A stretch of DNA of 39,846 nucleotides from an uncultured Pseudophaeobacter sp. (GTDB taxonomy: Bacteria > Pseudomonadota > Alphaproteobacteria > Rhodobacterales > Rhodobacteraceae): assembly GCA_905479575.1 (NCBI GenBank), contig CAJQNB010000092.1, positions 1-39,846 of the forward strand. The letters run 5' to 3'. The notes under the pieces are model-generated. The model did no database searches. It was not told the origin of the DNA and worked only from the letters and a program-made list of their open reading frames with translations. Shown here piece after piece: positions 17,547 to 26,656 of the stretch. The stretch's first letter is position 1. Each line of letters starts with the position of its first letter. The position numbers and the translations under genes were made by a program.

Positions 17547-17998
17547 ATCCGTCTCCCAGTTTCGTATCCATTTGAAATGCCCCGTAGTTTTTGTTTGGGG
17601 CCCGCGCGTGTCTTAGGGGCGCAATGTAACAAACTGTCCTGCAGGCTGCGGGTGGCAGCCAAGGCATCCCCGCTGGCGCCTCTGGCCACAAAGACCCGAT
17701 CTGCTGCTGTGGGACGGACCTCTTTGAACAGCGGTCACGATAGTTTCTGGGCGATTGCGCGTCACCTTTTCTCAGATGACTAAAGAGTCGCGCTCTGGGT
17801 CAAGTCTCCGAAGGTGGCTGGCTGCAATAACGCAGCGTTTCTTTCACAGGGGCCGGCGGTTAGCAAAAGCCCGCAAAAGCAGTCTCCAAGGGGGCAGGAC
17901 ATGTGCAGTGGCCCTACAGCGCAGATTGTCCTTATTTTGGATGCTCTATACTGTTAGGACATTCACATTTTCAGCAGGCCAATTTTGCGAGAGTACCG
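17547..17998. promoter_or_regulatory. Divergent control region between hydrolase and MocR genes
   Basis: It holds a TATACT box (17947-17952) with TTGTCC 15 bp upstream (17926-17931), pointing towards the MocR gene. The motif AGGACAT occurs at 17896-17902 and again at 17956-17962, exactly 60 bp apart, and a related inverted copy TGTCCTTA lies at 17927-17934. These are candidate MocR sites. The hydrolase side shows no clear promoter by eye. Confidence 0.4.
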
Positions 17999-19468
17999 AT
18001 GAAACAGACACCTTGGTTGGGCTTTTCCATTGATCGTGATGCCAGCACTCCGGTGTTTGAACAAATCTGTGCCGCCATTCGCCTGCGCGCCGCTTCGGGG
18101 GATATGGCGCCGGGCAGCAAGCTGCCGCCAACACGGGTGTTTGCCACCGAACTGGGGGTGTCGCGTTCCACCATCGTCACCGCTTACGAACAACTGGTTG
18201 CCGAGGGATACCTCAGCAGCCAGCAGGGCTCCGGCTATCGGCTTTGTGCCTCTGGCGAAGTTGAGCTCACCCAGGTGCCGGCTATCACGGCCCCGCAGAA
18301 CTCTGGTGCCAGCAAGCGGCGAGGGCATGAGCCAAGTGCTGCCTCAGCCCCCGCGTCAGACATGGCCGGGGTGCTTCCCTTTCGGGCCGGCAGCCCGGAT
18401 ATGCGGCTGTTTCCCTATCGGCAATGGGCCAAGACAGTAGCACGGATCTGTCGCTCCGACCCGCAGGCCATGTTTTTGGGCAGTGGCGGCTTTGGCTCTT
18501 TGGCGCTGCGCCAGTCTATCTGCGATCACGTGGCGGAATGGCGCGGCATTTCAGCGAGCCCCGAGCAGGTGATTGTCACCGCCGGTGCCACGGATGCCCT
18601 GGAGATCTGCCTGCATGCGCTGGCACAGTCCGGCGATAGCGTCGCGTTGGAGGATCCGGGGTATCGGCCCTTGCAGTATTTCATCACGTCCCAGGGCCTG
18701 ACGCCAGATTACCTGCACGTTGATGACAATGGCGCGGTTCTCCCCTCTGGCCCGGTGGCCCCCCGGCTGGCTATTCTGACGCCCTCGCATCAGTTTCCAC
18801 TGGGCGGCGCCATGTCTCCGGCGCGACGGATGGAGTTCATTCGATGGGCAACCGAGACGCAGGCCTGGATCATCGAGGATGATTACGACAGCGAGTTCCG
18901 CTACGCTGGGCGGCCCATCCCAGCGATGGCTGGTTTTGATCATTTGCACCGCACTCTGTATATTGGTAGCTTCTCCAAAATCTTTTCCAACGCCCTGCGC
19001 CTGGGCTACCTGATCCTGCCCAAACCGCTTGTCGCACGCTTTGCCAACAGCATCGAACGCTTTGGCCCCAGGGCCAGCAGCATGCCACAACAGCCGCTGG
19101 CGGATTTTATCGACAGCGGTGAGTTCTATCGCCACCTGCGCCGGGTCAGACGGATCTACGCAGAACGCCGCCGTTTTCTGTTGCATCAATTAACCCAGGA
19201 TTTCAGCGCCTATGGCTATTGCGTCGATCACCAGGCTGGCATGCAGGTGGTGTTCCATTTGACCTGCGCCCTGCAGGACCAGGAAATTTGTACCCAGGCG
19301 GCAGAGCAGGGGCTGAGCATTGAGGCGCTTTCGGGATTTGTGCAGACCCCGACCCCAAGCGCGTGTGGCTACAACGGATTGCTTCTGGGGTTTTGCGGCT
19401 ACCGCGAAGAAGAACTAAAACAGGGTCTAGGCCTGTTGCAGCAGGTTCTGCAGCAGCTTTCCCGTTAA
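17999..19468 (+). CDS. MocR-type regulator (GntR wHTH fused to PLP aminotransferase-like domain)
   Basis: 489 residues from an ATG at 17999; an upstream extension of 32 codons has no domain content. Residues about 16-82 form a GntR winged helix (FEQICAAIRLRAASGDMAPG ... LGVSRSTIVTAYEQLVAEGY). A linker rich in Ala/Ser/Pro leads to a fold-type I aminotransferase domain: AGATDALEIC, EDPGY, IIEDDYDSEFRY, and SFSKIF with K327 as the expected pyridoxal phosphate lysine. MocR proteins sense PLP adducts of amino compounds (GABA, taurine, pyridoxal) and regulate neighbouring genes. Its only divergent neighbour is the secreted hydrolase; no pdxST, gabTD or tau gene adjoins it, so the effector is open. 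Confidence 0.92.
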   Translation: MKQTPWLGFSIDRDASTPVFEQICAAIRLRAASGDMAPGSKLPPTRVFATELGVSRSTIVTAYEQLVAEGYLSSQQGSGYRLCASGEVELTQVPAITAPQNSGASKRRGHEPSAASAPASDMAGVLPFRAGSPDMRLFPYRQWAKTVARICRSDPQAMFLGSGGFGSLALRQSICDHVAEWRGISASPEQVIVTAGATDALEICLHALAQSGDSVALEDPGYRPLQYFITSQGLTPDYLHVDDNGAVLPSGPVAPRLAILTPSHQFPLGGAMSPARRMEFIRWATETQAWIIEDDYDSEFRYAGRPIPAMAGFDHLHRTLYIGSFSKIFSNALRLGYLILPKPLVARFANSIERFGPRASSMPQQPLADFIDSGEFYRHLRRVRRIYAERRRFLLHQLTQDFSAYGYCVDHQAGMQVVFHLTCALQDQEICTQAAEQGLSIEALSGFVQTPTPSACGYNGLLLGFCGYREEELKQGLGLLQQVLQQLSR

Positions 19469-19719
19469 GGGCCAGAAGCTGCCGGGGGCTGTCTGGGGCT
19501 ACCAGGGGCCGAGAGGAGCCTTGCCCAAGCAAAGTTTCATTATCCCACAGGTTGCTTGTGTGATATTTTACTTTCCATTGAGCGTCACCTTTGGGAATTA
19601 AGTCGAATATTGGCTAGTTTTTTTGGAGAAGTATTAAGCAATACAGGCGGCCATAACAGAATATTAGGATGCGTCACATAGGCAGGGAATAAGCGTTAGA
19701 TTTAGAGGACTATTCCAAG

Positions 19720-21624
19720 ATGCCCCAGCTTTTGTTCCGATTGCCCATACGGATATACGCCCTAACCGCGTTGGCGGTGGGATTGGCCGCGGTTTTGACC
19801 TTTGTATTGCTGTCTCGTACGGTGGAAAATGCCTATGAGATGCGAGAGAAGGAGCTCGACAATTTGGTCGGCACCGTTATCAGCGCCCTGGCTGATCTGG
19901 ACGCAAAAGTTCAGGCTGGGGACCTGACATTGGAAGAGGCGCAGGCGCTGGGGAAAGAGCAGGTCGAACTGCTACGTTTTGGCACCGCAGGCTACTTCTT
20001 TGCCTTTAATCAAAACAACACCATGGTTGCACATCCAGTCGCCCCACAATTGATTGGGGAAGATCAGTCAGGCTTTGAAGATGTGAATGGTCTTAGGGTT
20101 TTTGAAGAGTTCAACAGGGTCATCGAGACGACAGGCTCGGGCCCGGTGATCTACCACTTCAACAAGCCGGATTCTGAAATTCAGGAAGCAAAAATGGGCT
20201 ACGTCAAAGCCTTCACCCCTTGGGGCTGGGGCATCGGCACAGGCGCCTATGTGGCTGATATTGATGCAGAACTAAATATCGTGCGCTGGACTGCCATCGG
20301 TGCCTTGGCCATCAGCCTCGCTATTCTTAGCCTTGGGGCCACAGTGATCACCCGTAGTGTTACAGCGCCAGTGAATGCGTTGAAAAACCGGATGCACTCA
20401 ATGGCTGATGGTGACACTGATACGGATGTCCCTGCCACAAAAAACAAAAGCGAAATTGGCGACATGGCGCGCAGCTTGGAAGTTCTCAAGCAGTCCCTGA
20501 TCCGCCAGAAGGAGCTGGAAAGCAAACAGCAGGAACGCGAAGCTGAACAGGCCGAGGTTGTCTCCATTCTGAGTGGCAGCCTGTCCAAGCTGTCGCAGGG
20601 GGACCTGACAGTCAAAATCGGCAGCGATTTCCCGCAGGATTATGGCCAGTTGCGTCGTGACTTTAACCAGACGATTGAAACGCTGAGCGGAACAATGTCG
20701 CGCATGGTCGAAGCCACCGGCTCCATCCGCAATGGCGCGGCTGAAATCAGCCAGGCCTCTGATGATCTGTCGCACCGTACCGAGAGCCAGGCGGCAACTC
20801 TGGAAGAGACCGCTGCAGCGCTCGACGAGCTGACCGCAAGCGTGAGATCTGCCGCCGAAGGTGCCAGCAGCGTTGAGGCCACCATGGAAGCGGCCAAGAA
20901 AGAAGCCGAAATCAGTGGCGAAGTGGTGCAAAGCGCGGTATCGGCGATGACCGAAATCGAACAGAGCTCGAACCACATCGGCCAGATTATCTCGGTGATT
21001 GACGACATCGCCTTCCAGACCAACCTGCTTGCTCTCAATGCCGGGGTCGAAGCGGCCCGGGCCGGCGAAGCTGGCAAAGGCTTTGCGGTTGTCGCCTCGG
21101 AAGTTCGTGCTCTGGCGCAACGCTCTTCGGATGCTGCAATGGAAATCAAAACCCTGATCGGTGACAGCTCGAAACAGGTTGCCCGTGGGGTGGATCTGGT
21201 TGGCAAGGCTGGCGAAGCGCTGGACAGCATCGTGGGTCAGGTAAGCCACATCTCCAAGCTGGTTTCCGGCATTGCCGAAGGTGCTGTGGAGCAATCGACT
21301 GGCCTGAACGAGATCAACACCGGGGTGACCCAGCTGGACCAGGTGACCCAGCAAAACGCTGCCATGGTTGAAGAGGCGACTGCTGCCGGGCACATGCTCA
21401 ATGCAGATTCCTCGAAACTGGCAGAGCTGGTAGCGATCTTTAAATTAGATGGCAGTGCACCTGTCGTGCAGATGCCAACAGCCGCTGCCCCGATGGCACC
21501 AACCGTAGCGCCTTCGGCGCATGGAGAGGACGACTGGGACCTTGAAGCCGCGACCTCGGCTGCTGCACCAATCAGTGTCAGCACTGACGGCAATGCAGCC
21601 AAGGACATGTGGCAGGACTTCTGA
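19720..21624 (+). CDS. Methyl-accepting chemotaxis protein with single Cache domain
   Basis: 634 residues. TM1 (about 10-32) and TM2 (about 190-212) flank a single Cache domain with the hallmarks AGYFFAFNQNNTMVAHP, a middle FNKP segment, and KAFTPWGWGIGTGAYVADID. A HAMP domain, a second HAMP-like segment (LSKLSQGDLTVKI) and the highly conserved hairpin ([20 protein letters not shown], near 436) follow. The last five residues are MWQDF, matching the xWxxF form of the pentapeptide that tethers CheR/CheB to receptors. The ribosome site is GAGGA 10 nt before the ATG. The gene is monocistronic, with a terminator shared with icd. Cache_2 receptors often bind short organic acids, but the ligand is unknown. 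Confidence 0.95.
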   Translation: MPQLLFRLPIRIYALTALAVGLAAVLTFVLLSRTVENAYEMREKELDNLVGTVISALADLDAKVQAGDLTLEEAQALGKEQVELLRFGTAGYFFAFNQNNTMVAHPVAPQLIGEDQSGFEDVNGLRVFEEFNRVIETTGSGPVIYHFNKPDSEIQEAKMGYVKAFTPWGWGIGTGAYVADIDAELNIVRWTAIGALAISLAILSLGATVITRSVTAPVNALKNRMHSMADGDTDTDVPATKNKSEIGDMARSLEVLKQSLIRQKELESKQQEREAEQAEVVSILSGSLSKLSQGDLTVKIGSDFPQDYGQLRRDFNQTIETLSGTMSRMVEATGSIRNGAAEISQASDDLSHRTESQAATLEETAAALDELTASVRSAAEGASSVEATMEAAKKEAEISGEVVQSAVSAMTEIEQSSNHIGQIISVIDDIAFQTNLLALNAGVEAARAGEAGKGFAVVASEVRALAQRSSDAAMEIKTLIGDSSKQVARGVDLVGKAGEALDSIVGQVSHISKLVSGIAEGAVEQSTGLNEINTGVTQLDQVTQQNAAMVEEATAAGHMLNADSSKLAELVAIFKLDGSAPVVQMPTAAAPMAPTVAPSAHGEDDWDLEAATSAAAPISVSTDGNAAKDMWQDF

Positions 21625-21656
21625 CAAGCTCTATGGCTGTGGCTTTCATCTTTCCC

Positions 21657-21705
21657 TAAATACCTCGGGGGAGCGTCCCGCAGGGGCGCGGGGGCAGAGC
21701 CCCCA
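21657..21705. repeat. Tandem-hairpin GC-rich intergenic element
   Basis: Two adjacent hairpins: GCGTCCC (21673-21679) with GGGGCGC (21683-21689), and GGGGGC (21690-21695) with GCCCCC (21699-21704), preceded by AAATACCTCGGGGG. I recall closely similar AAATACCTCGGGGG-type sequences after many genes in Roseobacter genomes, but that is memory and was not checked. Confidence 0.5.
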
Positions 21706-21726
21706 GATCAAACCTCGCAAAAACAA

Positions 21727-21760
21727 AGCGCCCGGCAAATCTGCCGGGCGCTCTTTTGTT
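21727..21760. terminator. Bidirectional terminator between the MCP and icd
   Basis: AGCGCCCGGCA (21727-21737) pairs perfectly with TGCCGGGCGCT (21742-21752) around a 4-nt loop. A T-rich tract (CTTTTGTTT) follows on the plus strand and the complement of AAACAAA gives TTTGTTT on the minus strand, so it can end both convergent genes. Confidence 0.92.
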
Positions 21761-21782
21761 TGTCCTAAAGGGGCTGAGCCGT

Positions 21783-23996
21783 TTAGCCGATAATGGCATT
21801 CAGCGTTGCTGAGGGGCGCATGACCTTGGCTTTCAGCTCCGCAGAGGGGTGGAAATAGCCGCCAATATCCGCGGCCGGGCCCTGTGCCGTCGCCAGTTCC
21901 GCCAGAATGGCCTCTTCGCCATCGGCCAGCGCCTTGGCAATGGGGGCAAATTCTGTGGCCAGATCTGCGTCGTCACCCTGTGCTGCCAGGGCCTCAGCCC
22001 AGTAGCGGGCAAACCAGTAGTGGCTGTCGCGGTTGTCAGGTTCGCCCACCTTGCGCGAAGGCGACTTGTTGTTGTCCAGAATGCCTTGGGTTGCCACCTC
22101 AGCGGCAGCCCCCAGCACACCGGCTTTGGCGTTGTCCTTGCTGTCTGCCAGGAACTTCAGGCTTTCACCTAGGGCGCAGAATTCCCCCATCGAGTCCCAG
22201 CGCAGGTGGTTTTGCTCAACCAGCTGCTGCACGTGCTTGGGCGCCGAGCCACCGGCACCGGTTTCAAACAAACCGCCACCTTGCATCAGTTTCACGATTG
22301 ACAACATCTTGGCCGAGGTGCCCAGTTCCAGGATCGGGAACAGATCGGTCAGATAGTCGCGCAGCACGTTGCCGGTGATGGCGATGCTGTCCTTGCCTGC
22401 GGTGATGGTCTTCAGCGACTGGGCTGTTGCTTCCCGTGGGGCCATGATCTGGAACAGATCCGCCTTGCCTGCAGCTTCCAGCGCGGGTTTGACATATTTG
22501 ATCAGTTCGGCGTCATGGGCACGGTTTTCGTCAAGCCAGAAGATGGCTTCGGAACCGGTCAGACGCTGGCGATCCAGAGCCAGTTCAATCCAGTTTTCAA
22601 TCGGTGCCTGTTTGGCGGTGCAGGCACGCCAGATGTCGCCGGCCTCGACGCTATGGGCGTGCAGGGTTTCGCCATTGGCCAGAACCACACGGATGGTGCC
22701 CGCAGCAGGGGCTTCAAATGTGGTGGGGTGGCTGCCGTATTCTTCGGCTTTTTGTGCCATCAGGCCGACGTTGGCGACGGATCCCGCCGTGGTCACGTCC
22801 AGCGCGCCATTGGCTTTGAAAAAGTTGATGGTCTCATCATAGATGGTGGCATAGCAACGATCAGGAATGACGCAGTTGGTGTCGCCCTTGTTGCCTGCGG
22901 CATCCCAGCCCTTGCCGCCAGCGCGGATCACCGCAGGCATCGAGGCGTCGATGATCACATCCGAAGGCACGTGCAGGTTGGTGATGCCCTTGTCGCTGTC
23001 CACCATATACATGGCGGGGCGCTCAGCGGTGACGGCCTCAATTGCGGCCATGATGTCGGCGTTGCTGGCAACACGGTCCAGCAGATCACCCATGCCAGAG
23101 TTGGCATTGACTCCCAAGGCCTCCAGCTCGGCACCGAACTTGTCGAACACCGGCGCCAGCCAGGCTTTGACAGCGTGACCAAAAATGATCGGGTCAGAGA
23201 CCTTCATCATGGTGGCCTTCAGGTGCAGCGAAAACATGGTGCCGTCTGCCTTGGTGTCGGCAATGGCCTCTGCCAGGAAGCTCGACAGGGCAGCAGCCGA
23301 CATGAATGTGGCATCTGCAACGGTACCGGCCTCAAGCGACCAGCCGTCTTTCAGCACGGTAACCGTGCCATCGGTGCCGACAAATTCGATCTTGGCGTCA
23401 CCGGCCTGCGCCGCTGTGATGGTGGCGGCTTTTTCATTGGCGTAGAAATCACCCTCCGCCATGGACGAGACCTTGGTTTTGCTGTCGCCAGTCCACGCGC
23501 CCATCGAATGTGGGTTGTTCTGGGCGTAGTTTTTAACGGCGCGGGCCGCGCGGCGGTCCGAGTTGCCTTCCCGCAGAACCGGGTTCACCGCAGAGCCTTT
23601 CAGGCCGTCATAGCGCGCGCGGGCGTCTTCTTCGGCATCTGTTGTGGGCTCTTCGGGGTAGGAGGGAATGTCATAGCCCTGGGCCTGCAATTCTTCGATG
23701 GCGGCGACCAGCTGCGGCACAGAGGCCGAGATATTTGGCAGTTTGATGACATTTGCGTCTGGCGTTTTGACCAGCTCACCCAGTTCTGCCAGATCGTCGG
23801 TCTGACGCTGTTCGGGGCTCAGGTTTTCTGGGAAGGCAGAGAGGATGCGCCCAGCCAGGGAAATGTCTTTGGTGCCAACACTGACATCGGCAGCAGCGGC
23901 GAACTTGCGGATGATCGGCAGAAAGGATGCCGAGGCCAGCTCTGGAGCTTCGTCTACGATGGTATACAGAATGTCGGGGTTTGAATTTTCTGTCAT
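21783..23996 (-). CDS. icd: Isocitrate dehydrogenase, NADP-dependent, monomeric type
   Basis: 737 residues, the usual length of the monomeric enzyme and almost twice that of the dimeric form. It oxidises isocitrate to 2-oxoglutarate and CO2 with NADP in the TCA cycle, in the cytosol. Family-typical stretches include [14 protein letters not shown] at the start, [51 protein letters not shown], and the closing GYFHP segment. I use the ATG at 23996, 9 nt after an AAAGG site, instead of an in-frame TTG at 24005 that abuts that site. A 19-bp palindromic site lies 43 nt upstream. The gene converges on the MCP at a shared terminator. Confidence 0.97.
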   Translation of the reverse strand: MTENSNPDILYTIVDEAPELASASFLPIIRKFAAAADVSVGTKDISLAGRILSAFPENLSPEQRQTDDLAELGELVKTPDANVIKLPNISASVPQLVAAIEELQAQGYDIPSYPEEPTTDAEEDARARYDGLKGSAVNPVLREGNSDRRAARAVKNYAQNNPHSMGAWTGDSKTKVSSMAEGDFYANEKAATITAAQAGDAKIEFVGTDGTVTVLKDGWSLEAGTVADATFMSAAALSSFLAEAIADTKADGTMFSLHLKATMMKVSDPIIFGHAVKAWLAPVFDKFGAELEALGVNANSGMGDLLDRVASNADIMAAIEAVTAERPAMYMVDSDKGITNLHVPSDVIIDASMPAVIRAGGKGWDAAGNKGDTNCVIPDRCYATIYDETINFFKANGALDVTTAGSVANVGLMAQKAEEYGSHPTTFEAPAAGTIRVVLANGETLHAHSVEAGDIWRACTAKQAPIENWIELALDRQRLTGSEAIFWLDENRAHDAELIKYVKPALEAAGKADLFQIMAPREATAQSLKTITAGKDSIAITGNVLRDYLTDLFPILELGTSAKMLSIVKLMQGGGLFETGAGGSAPKHVQQLVEQNHLRWDSMGEFCALGESLKFLADSKDNAKAGVLGAAAEVATQGILDNNKSPSRKVGEPDNRDSHYWFARYWAEALAAQGDDADLATEFAPIAKALADGEEAILAELATAQGPAADIGGYFHPSAELKAKVMRPSATLNAIIG

Positions 23997-24005
23997 GTTT
24001 CTCAA

Positions 24006-24356
24006 CCTTTCAGCGATAACGGAAGCTTTGGTGACTATAATGTAGCAGCGCTACATTTCATGTATGCGACTGAACGGACCATATGTCGAAATTGGTTTCC
24101 GGCCAGGGCCATTTAGGCCCTCATGTAGAGCAGGAGCGCGGGCGGTGCAATCATTAGGATGCAGATTCTGGCTCGTCAGATTGACGCGGCGCTGCTTTTT
24201 CGCGCACTTTTGGCTATCTTTCTTCGCCTTTTGGTGAGTGCGCTGGTTCTTTTGAGCGCGCTGGCTCCGCTTAGGTGCCATGTGAATTTTAGGAAAATTT
24301 TAGTTAACCTTGTCGGCAAGGAGCCAGTTTGATCTCCACTGCCAAGGACGATAACG
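24006..24356. other. Intergenic region between icd and the glycosyltransferase gene
   Basis: A 350-bp divergent gap. It contains the icd promoter area with a 19-bp inverted repeat and a minus-strand open frame (24051-24281) encoding a very Lys/Arg/Gln-rich 76-residue peptide without a ribosome site, which I do not accept as a gene. Confidence 0.5.
24039..24057 (-). promoter_or_regulatory. Candidate operator in the icd promoter
   Basis: AATGTAGC (24039-24046) and GCTACATT (24050-24057) are perfect 8-bp arms around a 3-nt centre. Read towards icd, a TATAGT -10-like box (24034-24039) follows immediately, so the repeat would fill the -35/-10 spacer, a usual repressor position. The binding protein is unknown. 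Confidence 0.45.
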
Positions 24357-25682
24357 ATGCCCATAACCGCGCCACAAACCAGCCTTTTGCTCTATGCCCC
24401 AGTGCCGCTGTATCTCTTTGAGGGGTCTCTTTTTATTGAACGGCAGGCGGTCAACGGGCTGCAGCTCTGGGCGCGGCACTTTGATCTGATCACGGTGATG
24501 ATGCCGGTCAGCGCGGTTGCGCCTCCAGCGGGATGGGTGCCTGTGCACTGCTATCAGCAAGAGCTGTCGCGAGTCAGCATCGAACCCTTCCCCATGGCCT
24601 ATCGCCCGGACCAGTTTCTACGGGCCCTGCCGCGGGCATTAAAGCGGATACGCAGGTTGATCGCACAAGCAGATTACCTGAGCTTTGCCATCGGTGGGTT
24701 GTTTGGCGATTGGGGGGCGGTGTCCTGCCTGGCCGCGCATCAGTTGCAGCGGCCCTATGGGGTCTGGACGGATCGGGTGGAATCCGAAGTCATGCGGCAA
24801 TCGCTGGAACGTCCAAGCGACAAGGCGCTGGACCAGACAACCTGGCGCAGTCGCTTGCGGGGGCGGTTGTATCACCGGCCCATGGCCTGGCTTGAAAAGG
24901 CTGTGATCCAGCGGGCCGATCTGGGCCTGTTCCATGGGGCTGAAACCTTTGAAGCCTATCACGGACTGTGCCGGAACCCACAGCTGGTCCATGATATTCA
25001 CATCGCTGAGGAAGATCACATCAGCGACAGTGCCTTAGCGGCAAAGATCGCGGATGTTGGGAGAAAACGTCCGCTACGGCTGATCTACACCGGTCGCGCC
25101 GAGGCCATGAAGGGGCCGATCGACTGGACCACGGTACTGGAGCGGCTCAATGTTCTCGGGGTGGATTTCCACGCAACCTGGCTTGGCGATGGCGCGGCGC
25201 TACCGCAGATGAAGGGGCGGATCCAGCGGGCGGGATTGACCAACTGTGTTGATTTCCCAGGATTTATCGAGGATCGCAGTGCTGTGTTACAGGCGCTGCG
25301 GCAGGCTGATATCTTTGTGTTTTGCCATAAAACACCTGAATCGCCGCGCTGCCTGATCGAGGCCCTGACCTGCGGCACGCCAATTTTGGGCTATGAAGGC
25401 GCCTATGCACGGGATCTGATTTCGGGGCAGGGCGGGGGGACGCTGGTCTCCCGTGGCGACACCGAGGCCCTGGCGCTTCGGATCGCCGAGTTGGACGCAG
25501 ATCGCGACCAGCTGGCGCAGCGCATTGCAGATGCCCGCCTTGATGGGATGCCTTTTAGTGATGTGCAGGTCTTTGCCCACCGCGCCGGAATCCTCAAACA
25601 GTATCTGCCAGTGGGTGGAGCCATGCCGCCGCAAAAACGCAGGTCTGGGCCGGGTCTGGGCTGGGACGCTGCCAGATACTAA
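24357..25682 (+). CDS. Glycosyltransferase, GT4-like
   Basis: 441 residues. The C-terminal half carries the GT-B nucleotide-sugar site: RLIYTGRAEAMKGP, ATWLGDGAALPQMKGRI, VDFPGFIEDRSAVLQALRQADIFVFCHKTPESPRCLIEALTCGTPILGY, in which two glutamates occupy the E-x7-E positions of retaining GT4 enzymes (ESPRCLIEA). The N-terminal lobe is divergent and has no signal peptide, so the enzyme is cytosolic. No other polysaccharide gene lies nearby, and no clear ribosome site precedes the ATG (a CAAGGAG lies about 38 nt upstream). It converges with the transporter operon. The acceptor and sugar cannot be inferred. Confidence 0.88.
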   Translation: MPITAPQTSLLLYAPVPLYLFEGSLFIERQAVNGLQLWARHFDLITVMMPVSAVAPPAGWVPVHCYQQELSRVSIEPFPMAYRPDQFLRALPRALKRIRRLIAQADYLSFAIGGLFGDWGAVSCLAAHQLQRPYGVWTDRVESEVMRQSLERPSDKALDQTTWRSRLRGRLYHRPMAWLEKAVIQRADLGLFHGAETFEAYHGLCRNPQLVHDIHIAEEDHISDSALAAKIADVGRKRPLRLIYTGRAEAMKGPIDWTTVLERLNVLGVDFHATWLGDGAALPQMKGRIQRAGLTNCVDFPGFIEDRSAVLQALRQADIFVFCHKTPESPRCLIEALTCGTPILGYEGAYARDLISGQGGGTLVSRGDTEALALRIAELDADRDQLAQRIADARLDGMPFSDVQVFAHRAGILKQYLPVGGAMPPQKRRSGPGLGWDAARY

Positions 25683-25810
25683 CCACACAAGCAGCCGCCC
25701 CAGAGTCAGCCAGAGCTGCCCCTGCAAGTCCCCTGAGCCGCCCCCAAAAGCACCCAGTCAGATTTTTCCCGGCAAACCACCCGTTCAAGCCCCCTGCCAG
25801 TAAAGGGGGG

Positions 25811-26656
25811 CTATTGGCGCCAGCCCAATACCCGGCGTTCAATAAACCCGATGGTGGCGCTCAGCGTGACCCCCAGCAGCGACAGGATGGTGACGCCGGC
25901 AAACAGGCGTTCCAGATCATAGAGCGATCCGGCCTCCAGGATATAGGCGCCGATACCGTATTCCGCGCCCAGCATCTCGGCTGCAACCAGCAAGATGATG
26001 GCAATGGCCAGGCTGATGCGGAGCCCGGACAGGATACCGGGCATGGCCCCAGGCAGCACAATCTTGCGCACGATCGAGAACCAGGACAGGTTGAAGCTTT
26101 GGCCCATGCGGATCAGGCTGCGATCAACATTGTCCACCGCGCCATAGGTAGCCACCACCGTGGGGGTAAATGTGCCAAAGGCGATCAGCGCGTATTTTGA
26201 GCCCTCATCAATGCCAAACCAGATCACAAACAGCGGTAAAAGCGCGATCTTGGGGATGGGGAACAGCGCAGCCGTCAGCGGCACCAATCCGGCGCGAACA
26301 TAGGAAAACAGCCCGATCAACACGCCGGTCGCAACGCCCAGGCTGGCGCCAAGCAAGGCACCGATAAACAGCCGGGTCAAAGACACGCTCATATGTGCCC
26401 ACAACAGCCCAGACGCATAGAGCTCGCCAAAGGTTTTGAGCACGTCACTGGGCAGCGGCAGGGTCAGTGGTGAAATCCAGCCCTGACGGGTGCCAAGTTC
26501 CGCAAGCGCCAGCAGCAGGACAAAGACCAAGACACCGATCCAGCGATGGCTGGCCGGGGCAAAGCCACCACCACGAAAGGTGACCTGGCGAGCTTGGCCC
26601 TTAGAAGGTAGAGTTTCGGTGGAAACGGCGGCTGTGTTGGGTTTCAGATCAGACAT
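25811..26656 (-). CDS. ABC transporter permease (TauC/SsuC type)
   Basis: 281 residues from an ATG at 26656 with GGAG 7 nt upstream; the start overlaps the ATPase stop by 8 nt. After a cytosolic N-terminus there are about six membrane segments. The cytoplasmic coupling segment is visible (IVLPGAMPGILSGLRISLAI then LVAAEMLGAEYGIGAYI), typical of binding-protein-dependent permeases of the BPD_transp_1 family that import sulfonates, nitrate or thiamine precursors. It is the last gene of the GntR-SBP-ATPase-permease operon. No enzyme for a substrate pathway is linked, so the cargo is open. Confidence 0.93.
   Translation of the reverse strand: MSDLKPNTAAVSTETLPSKGQARQVTFRGGGFAPASHRWIGVLVFVLLLALAELGTRQGWISPLTLPLPSDVLKTFGELYASGLLWAHMSVSLTRLFIGALLGASLGVATGVLIGLFSYVRAGLVPLTAALFPIPKIALLPLFVIWFGIDEGSKYALIAFGTFTPTVVATYGAVDNVDRSLIRMGQSFNLSWFSIVRKIVLPGAMPGILSGLRISLAIAIILLVAAEMLGAEYGIGAYILEAGSLYDLERLFAGVTILSLLGVTLSATIGFIERRVLGWRQ

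Noticed and set aside
22515..23984. A 489-codon plus-strand open frame opposite icd
   Set aside because: It lies entirely antisense to a full-length, well-conserved monomeric isocitrate dehydrogenase; its composition follows the complement of that gene's codons and it has no recognisable domain.
24051..24281. A 76-residue Lys/Arg-rich minus-strand peptide upstream of icd
   Set aside because: No ribosome site, overlaps the icd control region, and the basic run is limited to the first 35 residues; could be reconsidered if conserved.
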